A DNA stretch of 64,000 nucleotides from HyVt-105 sp049975425 (GCA_049975425.1 JBNGDI010000002.1:1-64000), one strand, 5' to 3'. Shown: positions 42,762 to 52,329, counted from the first letter of the stretch. Notes: generated by a model not told the origin, from the sequence alone. Translations and numbers: made by a program.

Positions 42762-43985
42762 TTAGTTTCCGGCCGCTGCTTCCACCTCCCGGAAAACCCG
42801 CATAAAATTTCCTCCCCAGATTTTTCTGATCTCTTCTTCCGAATAACCCCTTTTTACCAGTTCCATGGTTATGCTGTGCATTTCACTCACATCAAAACAA
42901 TCCTTCAGCCCCCCGCCACCGTCGAAATCACTTCCTATCCCTACATGATCGATACCGGCAACCTCAACCACATGATCAATATGTTCCACCATGTCTGACA
43001 CGGTGGGCAGAACGGGTGGATATTTCCGGTCCAGTGCATACCATTCCTGACGTACTTTTTCCATGGTTTCCTCGTCAAGTTCTGAGAAATTCCCGTATTT
43101 CTCCCTGAGTGCCACCCGGGCAGAGTCGCGCTGGGGATTGGATTCCATGTCAGCCACATAGGAAGGAACAAAACAGATTTGCACCACTCCTCCATTGGTT
43201 GCCAGAGCCTTCAGCATATCATCGTCCAGATTTCTCGGGCTTGTACACAGGGCGCGGGTACATGAATGGGAAGCAATCACCGGGGCGCGGGTTATCTTAA
43301 GCACATCATAAAAGGCTTCATCACTGATATGCGAAACATCAATCATCATTCCCAGCCGGTTCATTTCTTTTACTACCTCTTCACCAAAGGGTGAAAGGCC
43401 ATAATGCTCCGGTCCGCCAGGATCAGTCGATGAATCACAGATATCATTGTTGCTGCTGTGGCAAAGCGTTATATACCTGGCGCCCAGGCGGTAATATTCC
43501 TCCACCATTTCAAGATCCGTTCCAATAGGGTATCCGTTTTCCAGACCGATATACACAGCCCGTTTCCCCGTCTTTTCGATCCGGTATCCGTCATCGGGGG
43601 TATAAGCCAGTTCAGCCTGTTCACTGTTACTCTCCACTGCATCCTTCAATACCGAAAAAATCTCATCTGTTGTTGCCCTGGCTTTCCTGATACTTTCCGG
43701 AGTTCGTTCTCCCTGCCCGATAAAAACAGCAAAAAATATGGCATCCAACCCCCCTTCCTTCATGCGGGGAAAATCAACTTTACTGCCGTTTTCATAGGGA
43801 TCATTCCGTTTCCCAATATCAAAATATTCCCCTCCGATTCGTAACGGAGTATCTGTGTGTGTATCCACAGTAAAAACCTTTTCATGGATTTTTTCTGCCT
43901 TTCGCTGTATCCGATATTCGTTCTTTGTACTTTGACAACCCGAAAAAAGAAGACCGGAAATCAGGACTAAATAATTCAGTTTCAT
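42762..43985 (-). CDS. M19 membrane dipeptidase, lipoprotein
   Basis: The 407-residue protein has a lipoprotein signal (SGLLFSGCQS, Cys ~17). The renal-dipeptidase fold shows zinc ligands in TVDTHTDTPL, GLENGYPIG, IDVSHISD and IASHSCTRA. The GIGSDFDGGGG segment closes the site. M19 enzymes split dipeptides, including D-amino acid forms, so a role in peptide use or cell-wall recycling is likely. Anchored in the envelope; outer or inner membrane not decided. Single gene. Confidence 0.93.
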   Translation of the reverse strand: MKLNYLVLISGLLFSGCQSTKNEYRIQRKAEKIHEKVFTVDTHTDTPLRIGGEYFDIGKRNDPYENGSKVDFPRMKEGGLDAIFFAVFIGQGERTPESIRKARATTDEIFSVLKDAVESNSEQAELAYTPDDGYRIEKTGKRAVYIGLENGYPIGTDLEMVEEYYRLGARYITLCHSSNNDICDSSTDPGGPEHYGLSPFGEEVVKEMNRLGMMIDVSHISDEAFYDVLKITRAPVIASHSCTRALCTSPRNLDDDMLKALATNGGVVQICFVPSYVADMESNPQRDSARVALREKYGNFSELDEETMEKVRQEWYALDRKYPPVLPTVSDMVEHIDHVVEVAGIDHVGIGSDFDGGGGLKDCFDVSEMHSITMELVKRGYSEEEIRKIWGGNFMRVFREVEAAAGN

Positions 43986-44052
43986 TTTTTTAAACAGTTT
44001 ATTTACAGTGTAAAAAAATCTTTTCTTTTGAATTAATCAGACCCTGAAATTA

Positions 44053-44087
44053 TAAAAAAATAAGAGGTTGTTCGCAAACAACCTCTT
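44053..44087 (-). terminator. Intrinsic terminator of the yceI gene
   Basis: AAGAGGTTGTT (44062-44072) pairs with AACAACCTCTT (44077-44087): 11-bp perfect stem, 4-base loop. An A-rich tract at 44054-44060 gives the T-run on the minus strand. It lies 21 bases past the stop at 44109. Confidence 0.88.
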
Positions 44088-44108
44088 CATTTATTCTCTT
44101 TCAGCAGA

Positions 44109-44786
44109 TTAATCAGTAACAATACTAATCTTCAACCCCATTTCATCGTAAATAAATTGATCTTTCAGGTTGTCAAATATTTTCTGTGAACCATAATTCA
44201 CTCCCCATGCCGTACGGTCAATGGTGAATGAATTGGTTTCGCCAACATAAATCTCACCTTCGCGGTAAACCCGTCCTGGAAATGAAATTCCTCTGATAAT
44301 TCCCTTCATCGTTAAATTTCCTGTGATCAGATGAGTGGATTTAAATTCACCCTCCACCCCGGGTATGTCATCTTTTTTTTCCACGCGGGTAATGACAAAT
44401 GTGGCCACTGGAAAGGAATCCACATGAAAAAAATCTGACGATTTCAAATGTCCAACAAGCTGGGCGTTCATATCCGGATCATCAAGGTCTTCATTCACAA
44501 TGGTCTGAAGATCGATCACAAATTCTCCTCCGTTGATTTCACCATTCTTCACTGTAACATAACCCTCACGAATCATCACGGTACCATGGTGATTGCCGGT
44601 AGGCTTGGAGCCCGTCCATTCAATCCGGCTCTTCTCCGTGTTAACAGGAATCTGTGTCCCATCTGTAATCTTTAGTTCTGTGGCTTCTTTTGTTTCTGCT
44701 CTTGTCCCGCCGGGACCCTGATTGCATGATGACAATGCAAGGGCAAACCCCATAAGTATGATCATGCCTGATCTGATTGTTTTCAT
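44109..44786 (-). CDS. YceI-family lipoprotein
   Basis: The 225-residue protein has a lipobox LALSSC (Cys ~21). The YceI lipocalin-like fold is shown by SRIEWTGSKPTGNHHG, VTVKNGEINGGEFVIDL, HLKSSDFFHVDSFPVATFVI and FTIDRTAWGVNYGSQ. YceI proteins bind isoprenoid or amphiphilic ligands in the periplasm; the ligand here is unknown. Monocistronic with a strong terminator. Confidence 0.92.
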   Translation of the reverse strand: MKTIRSGMIILMGFALALSSCNQGPGGTRAETKEATELKITDGTQIPVNTEKSRIEWTGSKPTGNHHGTVMIREGYVTVKNGEINGGEFVIDLQTIVNEDLDDPDMNAQLVGHLKSSDFFHVDSFPVATFVITRVEKKDDIPGVEGEFKSTHLITGNLTMKGIIRGISFPGRVYREGEIYVGETNSFTIDRTAWGVNYGSQKIFDNLKDQFIYDEMGLKISIVTD

Positions 44787-44886
44787 ATTTTCAATTTTAG
44801 TCTATCCAACATAGTAAACAGAAAAACAATCCCTCAACCGGAATGTTCATTGCATTAATCAATAAAAGGAAAGGAGCTGGCAGAAA

Positions 44887-45516
44887 CTAGTGGGGAAAGA
44901 AAAGGCTGATGATCACAATGGATCCTACCAGTACCAGAAAACCTCCAGAAATTCGGTTTACCCAGAGCAATCCTCTCAAGCGCAGGTGTGTACGGAAACT
45001 GTAAACCAGTGAACTGAGAAAAAACCACCATAGAGAAGCACCAACAAACACTCCCGTAAAAAGAATAATATTCTGTAACAGGCTGGTCTGGTCAAGTACC
45101 ACGTTCAAGGCTGTAAAAATACCAAGAAACAACAGGATGGCCATGGGATTGGAAAGAGTGAACAGCAACACGGAAACAAAATCCTGTACCAGGTTGTTTT
45201 TTGACACCTTTTTGTTTCTGAATTTTTTCACCGGATTTGTGCTGAAAAGACGCCAGCCGAAATACATGATAAATATTCCTCCCAGGATCTGAAAATAGAG
45301 TTCCTGCTGGTGGATGAAATTGATAACAAAAGTAATTCCAAATCCGGTGACCAGCGCAAAAATGGTATCGGCTGTAGCAGCCCCTAATCCTGAAAAAAAA
45401 CCGCTGTATCTTCCGTGGTTCAGAGTACGTGTTACACAAACCATCCCCATCGGTCCGATAGGCACAGAAACTGCCAGCCCAATAAGCAAACCCTTCAATA
45501 ACAAAATTGTATTCAT
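44887..45516 (-). CDS. LysE-family amino-acid exporter
   Basis: The 209-residue inner-membrane protein has six hydrophobic helices. The family start GLLIGLAVSVPIGPMGMVCVTRTLNHGRYSGFFSGLGAATAD is intact, and TLSNPMAILLFLGIF marks the later half. Such proteins export amino acids or related small molecules. Substrate cannot be read from sequence. A 174-base gap without genes separates it from the aldehyde dehydrogenase gene upstream. Confidence 0.9.
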   Translation of the reverse strand: MNTILLLKGLLIGLAVSVPIGPMGMVCVTRTLNHGRYSGFFSGLGAATADTIFALVTGFGITFVINFIHQQELYFQILGGIFIMYFGWRLFSTNPVKKFRNKKVSKNNLVQDFVSVLLFTLSNPMAILLFLGIFTALNVVLDQTSLLQNIILFTGVFVGASLWWFFLSSLVYSFRTHLRLRGLLWVNRISGGFLVLVGSIVIISLFFPH

Positions 45517-45690
45517 GCTTTACTCAATCCCTCGTAAATTCCCCGTTTTCAATCCCATATACCTGTGCAGAGTAAATTTTAAGGGGTGAAAATAAGAAAA
45601 ATTAATGAACAATTACCTTAATGGCACAAAAAATCCAATACCAGATGCACAAATATTGCACCAAAGTCTTCATTCAGGATAAAATATATT

Positions 45691-47115
45691 CTAAATCAAA
45701 CGGGAACGTACCAGCAACCGGGGTTCCATCATTTCGGCAATGGCATATTTCAACCCTTCCCTGCCGAATCCCGAATCTTTTACTCCTCCGTATGGCATGT
45801 GATCGACACGAAATGTGGGCACATCATTCATGATCACTGCGCCGGTACGGGTATATTCAAAAGCATATTGTTCCTCTGCCAGGTCGTGCGTAAAAACTCC
45901 CGCCTGTAACCCGTATCTCGAATCGTTGATCCTCCCGATAGCTTCAGAAAAATCATTAAAGGGTTCCACACTCACCACCGGCCCGAATACCTCCAGGGCA
46001 CATACTTTCATATCGGGAAGAGTTCCGCTGAGAATCGTCGGTTCCACAAAGCTACCCCTTCTTTTTCCTCCGCTCAGGACTTTTGCACCCCCATTCTCCG
46101 CTTCTCTTATCCATTCCTCCACCCTCATGGCATTTTCTTCATCAATCATCACGGAAATATCGGTATCAGGATCAAGTGGGTCTCCGTATTTCAGTTTTCC
46201 CGCACCGGCCGCAAATTTCTCAATAAATGAATCAAACAGGTTTGTATGTACAAAAATCCTCTGCACATGGATGCACACCTGACCGGAATAGGCAAAACCA
46301 CCCGTCAGGCATTTGCTCACAGCTGTATCCAGATCGGCAGAACGGGATATCACCACACCTGCATTCCCGCCCAGTTCCAGCAGCACTTTCTTCTTCCCTG
46401 CCTGGTTTTTCATAGCCCATCCAACTTCCGGGGAGCCGGTAAATGACAGCATATGGATCCGTTCATCGGTCACCAGCTGGTTCCCTGCCTTCCGGTCCAT
46501 GGGCAGGATAGAAACACCGCCGGCAGGCCATCCGCTCTTTTGAATAAGCTTTGCAAGTTCAAGAACCGATAGCGGAGTTGACCGGGCAGGTTTCAGAATA
46601 ATGGCATTCCCGGCAGCCATAGCAGGCGCAATTTTATGAACCGCCAGGTTCAGAGGGAAATTAAACGGAGCAATACCGGCCACCAGCCCCAGTGGAAAAT
46701 GTTTAACCAGTCCTTCCTTTCCCACACCTGCAGGAGTCCAGTCCAGACTGAGATATTCACGTGGCAGTCGCCTCGATTCTTCCGCCGCCACATGAAAAAC
46801 CTGGATGGCGCGATCAATTTCTGCCAGAGCATACTTCAGCGGTTTCCCCGATTCCATAGCCAGCACTCTGGCAAGCCGTTCCCGTTCAGCTGAGATCATG
46901 GAAGAAATGCTTTCCAGAATATTGTATCTGTAATATCCTGGCAACGCCTGTAACTCTCCTGATACCTCCTCTGCTTTCCTGACAGCATCTTCCAGCTCAG
47001 ATTTCCCGGCCAGGTATGTCCCGGCAATGACCTCCCCTGAATAAGGGTTCATTACCGGAAGGTCGGTAGCGGTTTCCCGGAATATACCTCCCACAAATAT
47101 CGGATATGTTTCCAT
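45691..47115 (-). CDS. NAD(P)-dependent aldehyde dehydrogenase
   Basis: The 474-residue enzyme has the full fold: coenzyme region GIAPFNFPLNL and ILKPARSTPLS, FTGSPEVGW, catalytic Glu in LLELGGNAG and catalytic Cys in GFAYSGQVCIHVQR, then EVFGPVVSVEPF. Members with this sequence include lactaldehyde-type and non-phosphorylating glyceraldehyde-3-phosphate-type enzymes; the substrate is open. Monocistronic, divergent from the EamA transporter. Confidence 0.9.
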   Translation of the reverse strand: METYPIFVGGIFRETATDLPVMNPYSGEVIAGTYLAGKSELEDAVRKAEEVSGELQALPGYYRYNILESISSMISAERERLARVLAMESGKPLKYALAEIDRAIQVFHVAAEESRRLPREYLSLDWTPAGVGKEGLVKHFPLGLVAGIAPFNFPLNLAVHKIAPAMAAGNAIILKPARSTPLSVLELAKLIQKSGWPAGGVSILPMDRKAGNQLVTDERIHMLSFTGSPEVGWAMKNQAGKKKVLLELGGNAGVVISRSADLDTAVSKCLTGGFAYSGQVCIHVQRIFVHTNLFDSFIEKFAAGAGKLKYGDPLDPDTDISVMIDEENAMRVEEWIREAENGGAKVLSGGKRRGSFVEPTILSGTLPDMKVCALEVFGPVVSVEPFNDFSEAIGRINDSRYGLQAGVFTHDLAEEQYAFEYTRTGAVIMNDVPTFRVDHMPYGGVKDSGFGREGLKYAIAEMMEPRLLVRSRLI

Positions 47116-47191
47116 GCTTTTTTTTATTAAAGATAAGAAATCAAAGCTTTTTATCTTAACGGTTACCTTCCCGATATTCTTTTCAAATTTC

Positions 47192-47199
47192 TATCTTTG
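47192..47199 (+). promoter_or_regulatory. Promoter -7 element of the EamA transporter gene
   Basis: TATCTTTG, full TAnnTTTG match, only 15 bases before ATG 47215, so the transcript would be nearly leaderless. It overlaps the alternative start 47197 and argues against it. Confidence 0.55.
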
Positions 47200-47214
47200 C
47201 CCAAATTTTGGGTT

Positions 47215-48099
47215 ATGCTCGAGAAGAAAAGATGGCAATGGGCTGTTCTCCTGGTACTTTCATTAATCTGGGGATCCTCCTTCATTCTGATGAAACGTGG
47301 ACTGGAATCATTCAATCCCTACCAGGTAGCTGCTTTCCGCATCTTCCTTTCCTTTGTTTTCCTCCTGCCCCTGATTTTACAGCGATTGAAACGATTGAAC
47401 CGGAAAAATCTGAGATCCATTCTGATCGTTGGTTTTATCGGGAACTTTTTCCCGGCATTTCTTTTCACCACGGCCCAGACCCAGATCAACAGTTCCCTGG
47501 CCGGTATTCTCAATTCCTGTACACCGCTGTTCACCCTGCTCGTAGGGATCCTGATCTATAAAACCAGGTTCCTGATGATCAATGTCATCGGATTATTCCT
47601 CGGGTTTATCGGGGCCATCGGTTTAATATACAACGGAGGACTCATATTGAACGGCGGGAATCCCTGGTTCGCCCTCTTCATAATTCTGGCTACCCTGTTC
47701 TACGCCATCAGCGTAAATGAAATCAGGAATTATTTGCATCAGATGGACGGAGCCACCATCTCATCACTGGCATTCCTGTTCATTGGGCCGGTTGCGGGCA
47801 TCTACCTGATCTTTTCCGATTACAGTACAGCCATGGCTACACCCAACCACTGGAAAAATTTCGGATACATTGTTCTTCTGGCTTTTTTCGGATCCTTTAT
47901 CGCCACCATCCTGTTCAATGAACTGGTGAGAAGGACATCGGCCATTTTCGGAGCATCGGTTACCTATCTCATACCGGCTTTTGCCATTATGTGGGGAATT
48001 TTCGACGGTGAATCATTCGGGTTCGAACAATTCCTATGGGTTCTGGTCGTACTGGCAGGCGTATATCTGGTCAATAAGAAAAAGCTTGTCATGCTCTGA
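47215..48099 (+). CDS. EamA/DMT-family transporter
   Basis: The 294-residue inner-membrane protein has about ten helices in two EamA repeats. Marks: LSLIWGSSFILMKRGLESFNPYQVAAFRI in repeat 1 and TILFNELVRRTSAIFGASVTYLIPAFAIMWG in repeat 2. These drug/metabolite transporters export small molecules; the substrate is unknown. ATG 47215 is chosen because the promoter element covers the alternative start. Convergent with dsbD, 21 bases between stops. Confidence 0.88.
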   Translation: MLEKKRWQWAVLLVLSLIWGSSFILMKRGLESFNPYQVAAFRIFLSFVFLLPLILQRLKRLNRKNLRSILIVGFIGNFFPAFLFTTAQTQINSSLAGILNSCTPLFTLLVGILIYKTRFLMINVIGLFLGFIGAIGLIYNGGLILNGGNPWFALFIILATLFYAISVNEIRNYLHQMDGATISSLAFLFIGPVAGIYLIFSDYSTAMATPNHWKNFGYIVLLAFFGSFIATILFNELVRRTSAIFGASVTYLIPAFAIMWGIFDGESFGFEQFLWVLVVLAGVYLVNKKKLVML

Positions 48100-48120
48100 G
48101 AAATATGCCCTGTCTGTTCC

Positions 48121-50169
48121 TCAGCGCGACCTCCTTTTGAATTCGGCTACCCCGCGATCCAGAAAATCCCTGAATGCCCCGGCATCCAGGTTGTATCCTA
48201 TGGGGGTGGTGAGCAATTCCCCGTTGTGATCCACCGGAGCGTAAAATGGCTGGGTATTGGCCCCGAAACGGGTAATTTGCAGATCGGTATTTTTCTTGCC
48301 GATACGATCTTTTACTTTGCCGTCATATTCGGAAATGATCCACTCGTCTTCAGGAAGTTTTGTCTTGTCATCGGTGTACAGAGCAATGATCACATAATCA
48401 TCCTTCAATCTTTGCAGCACTCCCGGATCCGACCATACCTTTGCCTCCATTTCCTTGCAATTACTGCAGGCATGACCCTTAAAGTCAAGCAATACCGGCT
48501 TGTTCAATTCCCTGGCACAGGCCATTCCCTGTTCGTAATCAAAATATCCCTGCAAACCATGAGGCAATGAAAACAGGTCGTTGTACCGTGGAACATCACA
48601 AAGGGTGCCTCCACCGGCAACCTGTTTGCCTGGGTCTCCGGTATATTCAGTAAGATCAAATTGCTGGGCTTTCTGAGGAGGAAGAATTCCTGATATTCCG
48701 CTCAAAGGTGCACCGAACAATCCCGGCACCATGTACAGGGCAAAGCTGAACGAAGCAACGGCCAGGATAAGACGCGGCACTCCTACAAACGGCACGTCAC
48801 TGTCGTGGGCAAGCCTGATCTTCCCCAGCAGATAAAAGCCCAGGATAGTAAATAGCACAATCCATATGGCCAGATACAGATCGCGGCTCAGGATTCCCAG
48901 GTGATAAGCCTGATCGATATTGGAGAGGAATTTAAAACCGAAAGCCAGAATAATAAAGCCCATTACCACTTTGACTGAATTAAGCCAGCCTCCTGATTTC
49001 GGCAAACTTTTCAGCAACGACGGAGAAAAAGCCAGCAGCGTAAAAGGCAGAGCAAATGCCACAGAAAAGCCGAACATCCCCACCAGGGGTTCAAGCACTT
49101 CGCCAGTAGCCGCCTGCACCAGCAAATATCCCACAATGGGGCCAGTACAGCTGAAAGATACCAGGGTCAAAGTAAGGGCCATGAAGAAGGAGCCCAGAAA
49201 ACCGCCGCGATCGGCCTGGCGGTCCACCTTGCTGGTCAAACTGCCCGGAATGACTATCTCGAACATTCCCAGAAAGGATGCGGCAAATACCAGGAATAAA
49301 AGAAAGAAAATCAGATTCGGGATCCAGTGTGTACTCAGGACATTGGCAAAATTCGCACCAGCACTGGTAAGGGAAATGATCAGCCCGATCAGGGTATAGA
49401 TGGCTACAATGGAAAACCCGAATACAAGCGCCTGGAACAGAGCTCTGCGCCGGCTTTCACTTCCCCGCATGAAAAAAGTAACCGTCATGGGAATCATGGG
49501 ATAGACACACGGGGTAAGCACTCCGGCAAAACCAAGCAGGAAAGCCACCAAGAACAATCCCCACAACGATTTTCCCTGAAAGTCACCCTGACTTGCGGCC
49601 TCCGTATCTCCGGCACTCAGTTCAACAGCAGGGGTCATAATGCCGGGAGCCTCACCTGATGATGTAACTGTTTCTTCCCCGGCTGCCTCTTCTTCAGCAG
49701 ATTCATCCCCAGGCGGGATCAAGATGCTGAAAGCCTCCTCCCTCGGGGGCAGGCAACGTTCATCGTCACAACTCATAAACTCCACTGTTCCGCTTACTTC
49801 AAATGATCCGGGAACAAGCGAACGGATTACCTGCCTGAATACCGCCTGAACGCTGAACATCTTCAGGTCCATCTTAAAGCTTTCGTCATATTTTACTTCC
49901 GGATCAATGGTTTCCACCACCTCCCCAATACGCTCGTAATTGTCTGATGGATGAAATGTAAATGTGGTGGGAATAGGCCCCCCCGGCGGTATGTCCTGTG
50001 AATAAAGATGCCACCCCTGATCTATGCTGGCCGTAAGCAAAAGGGCATATTCCGATTCATTGATTTTCTCAGCACTGAATTTCCAGATAACGGGATCTAC
50101 TATCTGGGCCGTCCCTTGAGTGGCATTCAGCAAAAGAGTAACAACCAGTACAAAGGCAGTTCTTTTCAT
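48121..50169 (-). CDS. dsbD: Thiol:disulfide interchange protein DsbD
   Basis: The protein has 682 residues from ATG 50169 (690 from 50193; numbering below uses the longer form). Signal peptide, then the periplasmic alpha domain with a Cys pair in CDDERC (142-147). The membrane part (~210-490) carries TPCVYP (227-232) and SCTGP (348-352). The C-terminal thioredoxin-like domain carries CSNC (576-579). Electrons pass from cytoplasmic thioredoxin through these three Cys pairs to periplasmic proteins. All pairs are intact. Single gene. Confidence 0.95.
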   Translation of the reverse strand: MKRTAFVLVVTLLLNATQGTAQIVDPVIWKFSAEKINESEYALLLTASIDQGWHLYSQDIPPGGPIPTTFTFHPSDNYERIGEVVETIDPEVKYDESFKMDLKMFSVQAVFRQVIRSLVPGSFEVSGTVEFMSCDDERCLPPREEAFSILIPPGDESAEEEAAGEETVTSSGEAPGIMTPAVELSAGDTEAASQGDFQGKSLWGLFLVAFLLGFAGVLTPCVYPMIPMTVTFFMRGSESRRRALFQALVFGFSIVAIYTLIGLIISLTSAGANFANVLSTHWIPNLIFFLLFLVFAASFLGMFEIVIPGSLTSKVDRQADRGGFLGSFFMALTLTLVSFSCTGPIVGYLLVQAATGEVLEPLVGMFGFSVAFALPFTLLAFSPSLLKSLPKSGGWLNSVKVVMGFIILAFGFKFLSNIDQAYHLGILSRDLYLAIWIVLFTILGFYLLGKIRLAHDSDVPFVGVPRLILAVASFSFALYMVPGLFGAPLSGISGILPPQKAQQFDLTEYTGDPGKQVAGGGTLCDVPRYNDLFSLPHGLQGYFDYEQGMACARELNKPVLLDFKGHACSNCKEMEAKVWSDPGVLQRLKDDYVIIALYTDDKTKLPEDEWIISEYDGKVKDRIGKKNTDLQITRFGANTQPFYAPVDHNGELLTTPIGYNLDAGAFRDFLDRGVAEFKRRSR

Positions 50170-50246
50170 CTTTCTTGATTTATGAAAGGTCACTGATTAC
50201 AAAATCTTTTCTGTAAATATTCGTAAGTATAAACAAGAAAAACCGT

Positions 50247-51797
50247 TTACAGTTCAATCTCCTCGCCGGAAGGAAGGAAAAAATGGTATTCCATGAATGA
50301 ATAGGCATAAGAAGATTCAATGATAATACGGCATCCGAATTCCCGGTTCCATTTTTTCCTGATCGACCGGAAACCGTGGGTCAGGTATGCCGCAATGTAA
50401 GGATGTAAGCGCAGGATAAATTTCTTTATTTTTTTCTCTTCCACCAGGGTACGGATATGTATTTTCAGCTCATCCTCCAGCAGGGCGCTGGATGATATTT
50501 TCCCGGTACCTTTGCAGGAAGGGCAGGTTTCTTCTGTAAGGATATGCATTTCAGGCCGCACCCTTTGCCGGGTAATCTGCATCAAACCGAATTTGCTGAG
50601 CGGTAAAATATTATGTTTGGTGCGGTCCGATTCCATAATCTCGCGCATCCGGTCGTAGAGTTTCTGTTTGTGCTCGTTGGAATGCATATCGATGAAATCG
50701 ACTACGATGATTCCGCCCATATCCCGCAACCTCAGCTGCCTGGCAATCTCTTCAGCAGCGGCCAGGTTAACTTCCAGGGCATTGGTTTCCTGATCCTTAA
50801 AACTTTTCGACCGGTTCCCGCTGTTCACATCAATCACGTGCAGGGCCTCCGTATGCTCAATGATCAGGTAGGACCCGTCTTTCAATGAAACGGTCTTTCC
50901 AAACGACGACTTAATCTGTTTGTTCAGGTTCAGGTAATCGAAAATCGGTTGCCCCCCTCTGTACAGTTTGACAATTTTTTCCTGGTCGGGAGAAATCGAG
51001 GCAATGTATTCGCGGGTTTCCTGATAAACCCCTTCATCATTCACCCAGATCCGGTTGAAACTGGTATTGAAAATATCACGGAGCAAAGCCGAAGCCCTGT
51101 TCATTTCGCTGATAACCAGCCGGGGCGGATTGCCTTCCTTCACAGCCTGAAATCCGTATTCCCATTTCCTCACCAATCCACGTAACTCCTGATCCAGCTC
51201 GGCCACCTTTTTGTTTTCGGCCACCGTACGGACAATAACCCCGTAATTTTTTGGCCGGATACTCATCAACAGGTTTTTCAACCTCGCCCGTTCTACATTC
51301 GATTCAATTTTCTGTGAAACGGAAACCTTATCGGAAAACGGAATCAGCACCAGGTTCCTTCCGGCAATCGAGATTTCCGATGTAAGGCGGGGACCTTTGG
51401 TGGATATGGGTTCCTTGGCAACCTGCACCAGAACCGGTTGCCCGGGCTTCAGCACATCGGTTATTTTTCCGTCCTTGTCAATATCCGGCTCGCGTTTAAC
51501 TCTTCCGAAGGATATGGATTTGGTCTTCTTCTGTAGAAGCTGATGCAAAAATTTGCTAAGCGAGCTGAACTGCGGGCCCAGATCGAGATAATGCAGGAAG
51601 GCATCCTTTTCGTAGCCTACATCAATGAATGCCGCATTCAAACCCGGCATAACCTTCTTCACCCTTCCCAGATAGATATCTCCAACGGCAAACTGAAGAT
51701 TACTCTTTTCCTTTCTTAGTTCAACCAGTCTCTTATCTTCAAGAAGGGCAATCGTAATTTCTGAAGAAGATACATCAATTACCAGTTCTTTTTCCAC
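50247..51797 (-). CDS. rng: Ribonuclease E/G family protein
   Basis: The 516-residue endoribonuclease has the S1 domain near the start (VGDIYLGRVKKVMPGLNAAFIDVGYEKDAFLHY). The catalytic Asp pair lies in HVIDVNSG and IVVDFIDM, and the zinc link in CPSCKGTGK. It lacks the long degradosome tail of RNase E, so it is the G-like form. It processes rRNA and decays mRNA. Its leader contains a 17-bp perfect hairpin 55 bases before the start. The preceding genes on the strand are a ribosomal-type peptide and hup. Confidence 0.95.
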   Translation of the reverse strand: MEKELVIDVSSSEITIALLEDKRLVELRKEKSNLQFAVGDIYLGRVKKVMPGLNAAFIDVGYEKDAFLHYLDLGPQFSSLSKFLHQLLQKKTKSISFGRVKREPDIDKDGKITDVLKPGQPVLVQVAKEPISTKGPRLTSEISIAGRNLVLIPFSDKVSVSQKIESNVERARLKNLLMSIRPKNYGVIVRTVAENKKVAELDQELRGLVRKWEYGFQAVKEGNPPRLVISEMNRASALLRDIFNTSFNRIWVNDEGVYQETREYIASISPDQEKIVKLYRGGQPIFDYLNLNKQIKSSFGKTVSLKDGSYLIIEHTEALHVIDVNSGNRSKSFKDQETNALEVNLAAAEEIARQLRLRDMGGIIVVDFIDMHSNEHKQKLYDRMREIMESDRTKHNILPLSKFGLMQITRQRVRPEMHILTEETCPSCKGTGKISSSALLEDELKIHIRTLVEEKKIKKFILRLHPYIAAYLTHGFRSIRKKWNREFGCRIIIESSYAYSFMEYHFFLPSGEEIEL

Positions 51798-51851
51798 ATT
51801 CGCTTCATTTACTCGCGGCCGAATGGTTTCCCCGTGTGGTATTTGAATGAT

Positions 51852-51889
51852 AATGAACCTAAAGGCCCGGGCGGGCCTTTAGGTTCATT
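51852..51889 (-). promoter_or_regulatory. 17-bp perfect hairpin in the rng leader
   Basis: Bases 51852-51868 pair without mismatch with 51873-51889 around a 4-base loop. No T-run follows on either strand, so it is not a standard terminator. It lies 27 bases after the 30-residue peptide gene and 55 before rng. RNase E of enterobacteria controls its own mRNA through a leader hairpin; a similar role here is a guess. Confidence 0.6.
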
Positions 51890-51915
51890 CTTATACCACA
51901 AAGCTTTCAGGAATA

Positions 51916-52008
51916 CTATTTCTTCTTCTTATGCCTGTTTTTGCGCAAACGCTTTTTGCGTTTGTGGGTAGCCATCTTATGTCTCTTTCTTTTCTTTCCG
52001 CTTGGCAT
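51916..52008 (-). CDS. 30-residue basic ribosomal-type peptide (AURKAIP1/COX24 domain)
   Basis: A short frame from ATG 52008 to TAG 51916 begins MPSGKKRKRHKMATHKRKK and ends in a run of Lys. About two thirds of the residues are Lys, Arg or His. This matches the tiny AURKAIP1/COX24-domain proteins found in Bacteroidota, thought to sit on the small ribosomal subunit like bS22 or mitochondrial mS38. It lies between hup (33-base gap) and rng. Confidence 0.88.
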   Translation of the reverse strand: MPSGKKRKRHKMATHKRKKRLRKNRHKKKK

Positions 52009-52041
52009 GGTATAAATATTGTATCAAAAAATTAAGGAACC

Positions 52042-52329
52042 CTACCGCTTGACGTTAGCTTTTACCCGGTTAATGAATGATTTGGCAGGCTTGAAAGAAG
52101 GAATGAAATGTTCCGGAATAATGATGGTAGTATTTTTTGAAATATTACGGGCAGTTTTTTTCGCACGTTTTTTCACGATAAAACTGCCGAATCCCCTCAG
52201 GTAAACGTTTTTATCCTTTACCAGGGATTCTTTTACCGTTTCCATGAAAGCTTCCACTGTTTTTTGAACAGTTACCTTTTCAATTCCCGTGTTTTTGGAA
52301 ATTTCATTTACAATATCAGCCTTAGTCAT
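52042..52329 (-). CDS. hup: HU-family DNA-binding protein
   Basis: This 95-residue HU/IHF fold protein compacts and bends DNA. MTKADIVNEISKNTGIEKVTVQKTVEAF and LRGFGSFIVKKRAKKTARN are typical. The arm segment reads TTIIIPEHFIPSFKPAKSF, with Pro at the tip. A promoter element lies 54 bases upstream. It probably heads a hup - small peptide - rng transcript. Confidence 0.95.
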   Translation of the reverse strand: MTKADIVNEISKNTGIEKVTVQKTVEAFMETVKESLVKDKNVYLRGFGSFIVKKRAKKTARNISKNTTIIIPEHFIPSFKPAKSFINRVKANVKR

